Positions 8,424 through 12,803 of a stretch of DNA of 12,803 bases are shown piece after piece. The DNA is from Sulfurovum sp. (lineage in GTDB: Bacteria; Campylobacterota; Campylobacteria; Campylobacterales; Sulfurovaceae), in contig QNZW01000075.1 of NCBI GenBank assembly GCA_003978375.1, forward strand, positions 1-12,803, written 5' to 3'. The notes beneath the pieces were generated by a model. That model was not told where the DNA came from, ran no database searches, and worked only from the letters and a program-made list of their open reading frames with translations. Made by a program: the position numbers and the translations under genes. Each line of letters begins with the position of its first letter. Within the stretch, counting starts at the first letter, position 1.

Positions 8424-8432
8424 ACCGTCCCA

Positions 8433-8457
8433 TTTTATGTCGAGTTATGGCATAAAA
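8433..8457 (+). promoter_or_regulatory. Hairpin in the rpmI leader
   Basis: TTTTATG (8433-8439) pairs with CATAAAA (8451-8457) around an 11-nt loop. It sits between the predicted transcription start and the AAGGGAG ribosome site of rpmI (8466-8472). Position alone makes it a candidate for ribosomal-protein feedback; its AT-rich stem is weak and could be incidental. Confidence 0.3.
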
Positions 8458-8479
8458 AATCTATCAAGGGAGTAAGCAT

Positions 8480-8671
8480 ATGCCAAAAATGAAAAGTGTA
8501 AAAGGCGCGGTAAAGCGTTTTAAAGTAAAAAAAAGTGGCAAAATTAAAAGAGGGACTGCATATAGAAGTCACATTCTTACTAAGGTTGACGGTGGTCACC
8601 ATAGAAGTATGAGAAGTCCTAAATATATTGATCAAGCAGACGCTAAAAATATCAAGGAAATGATTAACTAA
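8480..8671 (+). CDS. rpmI: 50S ribosomal protein L35
   Basis: This small, strongly basic protein of 63 residues belongs to the large ribosomal subunit. The N-terminus MPKMKSVKGAVKRFKVKKSGKIKR and the AYRSHILTK segment are typical of bL35, and the length is normal. The ATG start has a strong AAGGGAG ribosome site 7 nt upstream. The gene has its own promoter and is followed, after an unusually long 181-nt spacer, by rplT. An open frame on the opposite strand across the same bases is a shadow. Confidence 0.97.
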   Translation: MPKMKSVKGAVKRFKVKKSGKIKRGTAYRSHILTKVDGGHHRSMRSPKYIDQADAKNIKEMIN

Positions 8672-8685
8672 GTCCATTGAAGGAA

Positions 8686-8833
8686 AATCTATAAAATAGA
8701 TTAAGGTTAATTATAGGGTTTACTTAACAGTAGGCTCATGCGACAAATCGCATTTTGATATAAAAACGAGATTCCCCCAATTATATTATTTGGGGCAAGT
8801 TCAAATAGTAATATTTGACACCGATTCTTAAGA
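8686..8833 (+). promoter_or_regulatory. Structured rpmI-rplT spacer, possible L20 control region
   Basis: Four hairpins lie in a row. AATCTAT/ATAGATT with an AAA loop spans 8686-8702. ATGCGA/TCGCAT with a CAAA loop spans 8738-8753 and is followed by TTT. CCCCAA/TTGGGG with a 9-nt loop spans 8775-8795. TCAAATA/TATTTGA with a GTAA-type loop spans 8801-8818. A perfect palindrome TCTTAAGA at 8826-8833 follows, then the rplT ribosome site. TTTTG-A-TATAAA at 8753-8764 could also be a second promoter. L20 autoregulates through mRNA structures in other bacteria; whether this spacer does so is inference. Confidence 0.4.
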
Positions 8834-8852
8834 GATAAGGTAAAGGATAACC

Positions 8853-9209
8853 ATGAGAGTAAAAACGGGTGTTGTAAGAACACGAAGACATAAAAGATTA
8901 TTAAAACAAGCTAGAGGGTTCTATAGTGGTAGAAGAAAACATTTTAGAAAAGCCAAAGAACAACTAGAGCGTTCATTAGTCTATGCTTATAGAGATAGAA
9001 GACAAAAGAAAAGAGATTTTAGAAAATTATGGATTGTACGTATTAATGCGGCTACAAGACTTAATGGTATGAACTACTCTACATTTATGCATGGTTTAAA
9101 ACTTGCAAATATTGAACTTGATAGAAAAATTCTTGCAGATATGGCAATGAATGCACCAGAGTCATTTACAAAAATTGCCGAAGCTTCTAAGGCTGCATTA
9201 GCTAAATAA
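8853..9209 (+). CDS. rplT: 50S ribosomal protein L20
   Basis: This 23S rRNA-binding protein of the large subunit is essential for early 50S assembly and represses its own operon in several bacteria. The 118-residue length and the basic N-terminal extension ([20 protein letters not shown]) followed by [16 protein letters not shown] are characteristic of bL20. The globular C-terminal half ([20 protein letters not shown]) is intact. The ATG start has AAAGGA at 8842-8847, 5 nt upstream. It is probably cotranscribed with rpmI, although the spacer may hold a second promoter. A long stem-loop follows the stop. Confidence 0.97.
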   Translation: MRVKTGVVRTRRHKRLLKQARGFYSGRRKHFRKAKEQLERSLVYAYRDRRQKKRDFRKLWIVRINAATRLNGMNYSTFMHGLKLANIELDRKILADMAMNAPESFTKIAEASKAALAK

Positions 9210-9220
9210 GCAATTTTTAC

Positions 9221-9258
9221 GTAGATTAAGTAAGACTATTTTTTCTTACTTGATCTAC
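9221..9258 (+). terminator. Stem-loop terminator after rplT
   Basis: GTAGATTAAGTAAG (9221-9234) pairs with CTTACTTGATCTAC (9245-9258), 14 pairs with a single T-G wobble. The 10-nt loop contains the run of six T, and no U-tract follows the stem. It starts 12 nt after the rplT stop, so it most likely closes the ribosomal transcript. Confidence 0.6.
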
Positions 9259-9301
9259 TACTTACAAAACATACCCCTAAAAATGCGTAAATTCTAATTA
9301 C

Positions 9302-9315
9302 TTTGATAGTATAGT
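9302..9315 (+). promoter_or_regulatory. Possible promoter for the lipoprotein gene
   Basis: TTTGATAG followed by TATAGT (9310-9315) resembles the extended -10 elements elsewhere in the window, giving a leader of about 90 nt. A second candidate, TATACT at 9377-9382, would give a short leader. The rest of the 205-nt gap after rplT shows only the terminator hairpin. Confidence 0.3.
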
Positions 9316-9414
9316 GTTACCAAGGGCATTTACTGATATACAATTATTTTCTACATAATCCAAAGCTATTTCATAGTATACTGAGGACATTATTTAATGT
9401 AAGGTGTATATTAT

Positions 9415-9963
9415 ATGAAAAAATTATCTATTGTATTATGTGGAATTCTTTTGGTGGGTTGTAGTGTTCATGATGTAAAAAACATTCCAAATCCTCTTCC
9501 TTTTGCTATACCAAGTTCAGTTTCAGACTCTGTGAGCAAAACAGTCTCAGATGTGATGCCAACATCGGTACCAAATCCTTTTAAAAAATCAAATATTAAA
9601 AAAGAATATTTTACGGGAGGAAAACTTCGTTCAGAGTTTATTATGTCAGATAAAAATCCTCAAAGTGGCTTACTGAAAAGATATGGGTATGATGGTAAAC
9701 TTATTTCAACAGTGACATTAGAAAATGGTATTAAGCATGGCACAGAAACTCTTTATGATCCAGAAGGTCATATGTTAAGAAAAACACCATATGTGCATGG
9801 TCATAAAGAAGGTGAAGAAAAAGCTTATTATCCAAATGGGGAAGTAATGGTATATGTAACTTACGTAAATGGGGTAAAACATGGACCTGCGGCTAAGTAT
9901 AACCCTGATGGTACTATCAATCAAAAAGCCACCTATAAAAATGGGGTGCTTCAAGAAGAATAA
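9415..9963 (+). CDS. Lipoprotein with 24-residue MORN_2 (YwqK-like) repeats
   Basis: The N-terminus MKKLSIVLCGILLVGC is a lipoprotein signal peptide with lipobox LVGC; Cys16 would be lipidated after cleavage, anchoring the protein to the periplasmic face of a membrane. A Ser/Pro/Val-rich linker (residues 17-60, with two PNPF/PNPL motifs) follows. Then come units of exactly 24 residues at 85-108, 109-132, 133-156 and 157-180, with a degenerate one at 61-84. The repeat pattern is Y-x-x-G-x-x-x-x-x-x-x-x-x-G-x-x-x-G, as in MORN_2 or YwqK-family proteins. Databases often call these antitoxins, but nothing here shows a toxin partner; a surface or structural role is more likely. ATG 9415 has AAGGTG 8 nt upstream. 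The metallopeptidase gene starts 1 nt after the stop. Confidence 0.85.
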   Translation: MKKLSIVLCGILLVGCSVHDVKNIPNPLPFAIPSSVSDSVSKTVSDVMPTSVPNPFKKSNIKKEYFTGGKLRSEFIMSDKNPQSGLLKRYGYDGKLISTVTLENGIKHGTETLYDPEGHMLRKTPYVHGHKEGEEKAYYPNGEVMVYVTYVNGVKHGPAAKYNPDGTINQKATYKNGVLQEE

Positions 9964-9964
9964 T

Positions 9965-10636
9965 ATGGATTTATTACCTCGCTATACACACATTGTTAAC
10001 CCTAAATTAAAACATATTTATTTGAGTTTTAATGACAAAGGAGACCTTATTATAAAGTCTCCAGATGTCCCCCAAAAACGTATCGAGCAACTTCTTATTA
10101 AAAAATCTGCATGGATCAATAAATCACGTCAAAATTTTCAAGAAAAAAAAGGAAAAATTCTAGATTTTAGGAATACTCTTGAACTCTACTATAGGGGAAA
10201 AGCATATCCTGTTAAACTGAATAAGCATCATCAAAAAAGAATTAAATTTTCTTTTGATGGAGAAATTTTTTCTCTTTTTTATCAAGACTATGATGAGGTA
10301 CTTTTTCAAAAACATATTGATGCTTTTTATAAAAAAGAAGCAAAAGAGTGTATTCCCCAATATGTAAAAAAATGGGCAGAAATTATGCAACTTGCACCCC
10401 ATAAAATTTCATTTAGAAAAACAAAACGTCAGTGGGGAAGCTGTTCTGCTAAAAATGATTTAAGTTTTAATACAATGATGATGAAACTTCCTCCTTATGT
10501 TATGGAGTACATTGTTGTACATGAGTTAGCCCATATCAAACATAAACATCACCAAAAAGCATTTTGGCAACTGGTGCAAAGCTATTTCCCTAAGTATCGC
10601 ACAGCTATTAAAGAACTTAAAACCTATACAACGTAA
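9965..10636 (+). CDS. YgjP/DUF45-type zinc metallopeptidase
   Basis: This 223-residue protein has a zincin active site at the C-terminus: HELAH (H186, E187, H190) and, six residues on, H196 as the probable third ligand, followed by AFW. Upstream, QWGSC at 156-160 is the other hallmark of the YgjP-like (DUF45/WLM-related) family. The N-terminal half is the usual basic, beta-rich region. The physiological substrate is not known. The frame is open back to an ATG at 9881 inside the lipoprotein gene, but ATG 9965 is preferred: it follows the lipoprotein stop by 1 nt and yields the family's normal N-terminus. The ribosome site is weak (AAGAAG near 9953), suggesting translational coupling. The pairing may mean related envelope or quality-control work, which is only inference. 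Confidence 0.88.
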   Translation: MDLLPRYTHIVNPKLKHIYLSFNDKGDLIIKSPDVPQKRIEQLLIKKSAWINKSRQNFQEKKGKILDFRNTLELYYRGKAYPVKLNKHHQKRIKFSFDGEIFSLFYQDYDEVLFQKHIDAFYKKEAKECIPQYVKKWAEIMQLAPHKISFRKTKRQWGSCSAKNDLSFNTMMMKLPPYVMEYIVVHELAHIKHKHHQKAFWQLVQSYFPKYRTAIKELKTYTT

Positions 10637-10639
10637 GTA

Positions 10640-10668
10640 TTGACACCTAAGCATTATCATGCTATAAC
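10640..10668 (+). promoter_or_regulatory. Near-consensus sigma70 promoter for the globin gene
   Basis: TTGACA (10640-10645) and TATAAC (10663-10668) are separated by exactly 17 bp. This is the only promoter in the window with a perfect -35 box; the others rely on an extended -10. The spacer contains the inverted repeat AGCAT-TATC-ATGCT (10650-10663), placed where a repressor could bind. Transcription would start near 10675. Confidence 0.65.
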
Positions 10669-10678
10669 CCCAATACAC

Positions 10679-10710
10679 CTAAATTATGGCAATTCAATTA
10701 CATAATTTGG
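10679..10710 (+). promoter_or_regulatory. Dyad or hairpin in the globin leader
   Basis: CTAAATTATG (10679-10688) pairs with CATAATTTGG (10701-10710), ten pairs with one wobble and a 12-nt loop. It lies just after the predicted transcription start and before the ribosome site AAGGG (10724-10728). It could be a DNA operator with half-sites two turns apart, or an mRNA hairpin. Confidence 0.45.
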
Positions 10711-10735
10711 AATAAAAAATCTTAAGGGTAACTTT

Positions 10736-11206
10736 ATGAACATGAATTTTAATACTTCCTCTCTAAACTTGGCTATCACACCTTATGTAGTAGGAGTAAA
10801 TCCACCTGTCACAAAACCAAATCCAGTCTTTTTAACAGATATTGGAGAAGAGGAAATGCGTGATTTATTTAGACGATTTTATACAAAACTTTATGAAAGC
10901 CCTATTAGAGATATTTTTCCTCTAAACAGAGAAGAGATGATGATTGCATCGCAGCATTCAGCAGATTTTTTTATACAAATTTGTGGAGGACCACAATATT
11001 TTAACCAAAACCGAGGTGCCCCACAAATGAGAGGAAGACATGCACCATTTCGTATTACGCCACAAGGGAGAATACATTGGCTTAAGACTTTCGAAGAAGC
11101 TTTGAAACCTATTATTGATGATAAAAAAACCAGTGAAGCAAATATTCAAAGTTTTTGGAATTATATCGATATCTTTTCACAATGGATGGTAAATACCCAA
11201 GATTAA
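10736..11206 (+). CDS. Group II truncated (2/2) hemoglobin with N-terminal extension
   Basis: This is a small cytoplasmic heme protein of the 2/2 globin fold, a family linked to oxygen binding or to nitric oxide and peroxide chemistry. Group II features are visible: GGPQYF (84-89), RGAPQMRGRHAPF with proximal His102 (F8), Trp115 at the G8 position, and Tyr49 at B10 in RRFYTKLYESPIRDIFP. About 33 extra residues rich in Asn, Pro and Thr precede helix A. The start is ATG 10736, 7 nt after AAGGG; the next ATG at 10742 is spaced too far. Its own promoter and leader dyad suggest separate control, perhaps by nitrosative or oxygen signals. It differs from the group III globin Ctb of Campylobacter jejuni. 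Confidence 0.87.
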   Translation: MNMNFNTSSLNLAITPYVVGVNPPVTKPNPVFLTDIGEEEMRDLFRRFYTKLYESPIRDIFPLNREEMMIASQHSADFFIQICGGPQYFNQNRGAPQMRGRHAPFRITPQGRIHWLKTFEEALKPIIDDKKTSEANIQSFWNYIDIFSQWMVNTQD

Positions 11207-11220
11207 ATCTCTTTTTTTTT
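11200..11220 (+). terminator. Weak terminator-like element after the globin gene
   Basis: AGAT-TAA-ATCT (11200-11210), overlapping the globin stop, is followed by CTTTTTTTTT. The T-tract is convincing but the stem has only four A/T-rich pairs, so efficiency is doubtful. Confidence 0.35.
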
Positions 11221-11394
11221 CATATGTGACGGACTAATCAAGGATTAAAAGAAAAATATCAAACCTTAAAGAAGTTATCAAAGTATGTTATTTAGGGGTG
11301 TGTATGTGTTTTGTGGTTTTTTATGGCTGAGAGGAAGGGATAATAAAAGATACATTTTACTTAGTTTCTTAAAGTTTCACAAAATACCTCTTAA

Positions 11395-11412
11395 AGCCCT
11401 TAAATAAGGGCT
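11395..11412. repeat. Perfect inverted repeat upstream of the integrase promoter
   Basis: AGCCCTTA and TAAGGGCT are separated by AA. The centre lies about 43 bp upstream of the middle of the integrase -10 box. It is not followed by a T-tract, so an operator or recombination-protein site is as likely as a terminator. Confidence 0.5.
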
Positions 11413-11443
11413 GTGTTTAATCTATCTATTACCTAAACTTTCA

Positions 11444-11449
11444 TATAAT
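11444..11449 (+). promoter_or_regulatory. -10 box of the integrase gene
   Basis: A perfect TATAAT lies about 44 nt before the TTG start of the integrase, in A/T-rich DNA without a clear -35. The predicted leader of about 35 nt contains the tandem 11-bp repeat. Confidence 0.55.
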
Positions 11450-11470
11450 TATAGCAAGTTTTATTAAAAA

Positions 11471-11492
11471 TGGGTAGCAATAGGGTAACAAT
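11471..11492 (+). repeat. Tandem 11-bp repeat overlapping the integrase ribosome site
   Basis: GGGTAGCAAT (11472-11481) and GGGTAACAAT (11483-11492) differ at one base and are spaced by 11 bp, close to one helical turn. The second copy ends directly before the TTG start and supplies its AGGG ribosome site. Directly repeated short sites near an integrase gene often bind the Arm domain; that role here is inference. Confidence 0.5.
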
Positions 11493-12620
11493 TTGGCACG
11501 TATTAAATCAAAAAAGTATCATGGTGTATATTTAAATCATCTACAAGACGGTGATATAACGTATTCTATCAACTACAAAGATATAAACAATAAAAAAGCA
11601 TGGGTAACAGTTGGAAAAAAATCTAACGGTATCAATGAAAAGTTTGCATATAACAAAAGAGCCGAATACATAAACAAAGTAAAGACTGGTTCAGACCCAC
11701 TACAACATAAAAAGAAAAAAGAAGCAATTACTCTTGACAATATCTTCCAACAGTACAAAGACCTCAAAGCTACAGAGAGCAAAGATATCATAAAGACAGA
11801 ACAGAAGTATAAATCAAATATCTATAAAGTATTTGGTGATATGGATATAAACGAAATCACCACAGATAAAATAGTAGCCTTTAGAAAATCCCTTATCGAT
11901 AAAGGACGTGCAGGAAGTACGATTAACTCTCATATTAGCTTCATAGGTACGCTTTTTAACTTTGCCATTGAAGAGGGCTTATATGACAAAGTGAACCCTA
12001 TCAAGTCAAAGAAGCTTAAAGCCTTAAAGATAGATAATGCAAGAGAGCGTTACCTCAATCTAAAAGAGATAAAAAAACTCTACAAAGCCATAGACAAAGA
12101 AGAAACATTTACCAATGCTATAAAAGAGGAGCTTACTATCTTTGTAAAACTCTCTCTTATTACTGGTGGACGGCTTGAAACTATTTTAAATGTACAGAAG
12201 AAAGACATCAAGCTTGAAGATGGAACAGTCACGCTGAAAGACTATAAGACTAACAAGACCTATCAAGGCTTTTTATCTGATGAACTTATAGAGTATTTGC
12301 AAGGCTATTTAAAGGGCTTGACTACTAACTCCTATGTAGTAGGTGGACAGACTACCAAAAAGCCTACACGGACACTCACAAGACATCTTAAAAAGATACT
12401 TGATGATAATTTCAACGTGGGCTTAGATACCAAAGACACAAAAAACAGAGCCGTGATACATACGCTTAGGCATACGTTCGCAAGTCATTTAGCTATTAAC
12501 GGCGTACCTATATTTAACATCAAGGAACTAATGAACCATAGCGATATTAATATGACTATGAGATATGCCAAGTTAGCATCTGATAGTGGTAAAGATGTGG
12601 TTAGGGGGTTGTATAGATGA
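11493..12620 (+). CDS. Tyrosine recombinase (phage or genomic-island integrase)
   Basis: This 375-residue site-specific recombinase integrates or excises a mobile element. An N-terminal Arm-type domain (about 1-70, rich in beta-forming and basic residues) is followed by a SAM-like core-binding domain (about 78-170) and the catalytic domain (about 185-375). The catalytic set is complete: R227 in TGGRLE, a beta-hairpin Lys (K252 or K255 in YKTNKT), H323-x-x-R326 in HTLRH, H349 in NHSD and nucleophile Y358 in MRYAKL. The start is TTG, with AGGG 7 nt upstream; no earlier start is plausible. The next gene begins within its stop (ATGA). The enzyme appears functional. No tRNA gene adjoins it on the left, so the target may be the intergenic region, or this is the inner face of an element extending right. 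Confidence 0.93.
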   Translation: MARIKSKKYHGVYLNHLQDGDITYSINYKDINNKKAWVTVGKKSNGINEKFAYNKRAEYINKVKTGSDPLQHKKKKEAITLDNIFQQYKDLKATESKDIIKTEQKYKSNIYKVFGDMDINEITTDKIVAFRKSLIDKGRAGSTINSHISFIGTLFNFAIEEGLYDKVNPIKSKKLKALKIDNARERYLNLKEIKKLYKAIDKEETFTNAIKEELTIFVKLSLITGGRLETILNVQKKDIKLEDGTVTLKDYKTNKTYQGFLSDELIEYLQGYLKGLTTNSYVVGGQTTKKPTRTLTRHLKKILDDNFNVGLDTKDTKNRAVIHTLRHTFASHLAINGVPIFNIKELMNHSDINMTMRYAKLASDSGKDVVRGLYR

Positions 12621-12802
12621 GTATAACTGCTGAATTGATAAATGAAAAGATTAAAGACTTTGAACGTGACTTAAAACAAGTACTTGAAGAACAAAAAAAG
12701 GCAAGAGATTCATGTATTGAATCTGAACGAAGTTGCTTGGAAGTTAAGAGATTAACTATTAATGCCATAGCAGATGCTTATATTAGGATAGAAAATACTA
12801 TA
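12617..12802 (+). CDS. Unknown coiled-coil protein, 3' end outside the window
   Basis: An open frame starts at ATG 12617, overlapping the integrase stop by 4 nt, and runs 62 codons to the window edge. AGGGGG at 12603-12608 is a strong ribosome site 8 nt upstream. The sequence begins MSITAELINEKIKDFERDLK and is rich in Glu, Lys and Arg with regularly spaced hydrophobic residues, so an alpha-helical coiled coil is likely at about residues 8-45. Cysteines occur in DSCIESERSC. I do not recognise the family. The coupling to the integrase suggests an element-encoded accessory or regulatory protein, but no function can be assigned. Confidence 0.7.
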   Translation, partial: MSITAELINEKIKDFERDLKQVLEEQKKARDSCIESERSCLEVKRLTINAIADAYIRIENTI

Positions 12803-12803
12803 C

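Larger units (their letters stand above)
11207..11492. other. Intergenic boundary region before the integrase
   Basis: These 286 nt hold no convincing gene. About 11282-11340 is strongly G/T-biased on the plus strand, with a single C in about 60 nt. CTTAAAG occurs at 11265-11271, 11368-11374 and 11390-11396, the last two 22 bp apart. The perfect inverted repeat AGCCCTTA-AA-TAAGGGCT lies at 11395-11412. A promoter and tandem repeat precede the integrase. This is the likely junction between chromosome and integrated element, but no attachment duplication can be proven because the other end is not in the window. Confidence 0.4.

Noticed and set aside
8116..8475. Open frame on the plus strand across the mutS7 start
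   Set aside because: It is antisense to a clear coding region, overlaps two promoters and has no recognisable protein features.
9415..9963. Calling the MORN_2 lipoprotein a toxin-antitoxin antitoxin
   Set aside because: The label is a database habit for YwqK-like repeats; there is a lipoprotein signal and no toxin gene beside it.
9881..9964. Longer N-terminus for the metallopeptidase starting at 9881
   Set aside because: It would overlap the lipoprotein gene by 83 nt; ATG 9965 directly follows the lipoprotein stop and gives the expected family N-terminus.
11304..11330. Eight-codon frame (MCFVVFYG) with an AGGGG ribosome-like site upstream of the integrase
   Set aside because: It is too short to support as a leader peptide, and no regulatory codon run or paired attenuator is visible.
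1..12803. CRISPR array, insertion-sequence terminal repeats or rRNA
   Set aside because: No regularly spaced repeats, transposase or rRNA-like sequence were seen by eye anywhere in the window.

Overview
This AT-rich window reads like a chromosome segment of a Campylobacterota (Epsilonproteobacteria) species, probably a free-living Sulfurovum- or Sulfurimonas-like bacterium. The reasons are a MutS7-type protein with a C-terminal HNH nuclease, a threonyl-tRNA synthetase without a full N-terminal TGS domain, and extended -10 promoters of the TTTGG-N-TATAAT kind with no clear -35 box. The genus is inference.

Layout. Bases 1-2703 hold a plus-strand cell-wall and cofactor cluster: an L,D-transpeptidase cut by the left window edge, coaE (last step of coenzyme A synthesis) and dapF (meso-diaminopimelate synthesis). 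They are packed with a 9-nt gap and a 4-nt overlap. A single tRNA-Val(GAC) follows at 2773-2848. thrS and infC then overlap by 4 nt and both start with TTG. thrS has a good promoter and a leader hairpin whose 7-nt loop resembles a tRNA-Thr anticodon loop. A large minus-strand mutS7 gene (5389-8322) lies between infC and rpmI-rplT, splitting the infC-rpmI-rplT cluster that is contiguous in many bacteria. rpmI has its own promoter, and 181 nt with several hairpins separate it from rplT.

After rplT and a strong stem-loop comes a two-gene unit: a lipoprotein made of 24-residue MORN_2 (YwqK-like) repeats, and a YgjP/DUF45-type zinc metallopeptidase one nucleotide behind it. A group II truncated hemoglobin follows, with its own TTGACA-17-TATAAC promoter and a dyad in its leader. 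The last 1.3 kb looks like the left edge of an integrated element: a 286-nt GT-biased spacer, a tyrosine recombinase with an Arm-type N-terminus preceded by a tandem 11-bp repeat, and an overlapping unknown coiled-coil gene that leaves the window.

How the genes fit together. The left part combines peptidoglycan and core-metabolism genes: DapF makes the meso-DAP residue that L,D-transpeptidases crosslink. The centre is translation machinery interrupted by a possibly self-contained mismatch-repair or anti-recombination protein. The right part is accessory: envelope lipoprotein, protease-like protein, globin and integrase. The most notable observations are MutS7 with its location, the thrS leader hairpin, the structured rpmI-rplT spacer, and the integrase boundary with its direct repeat and coupled unknown gene.
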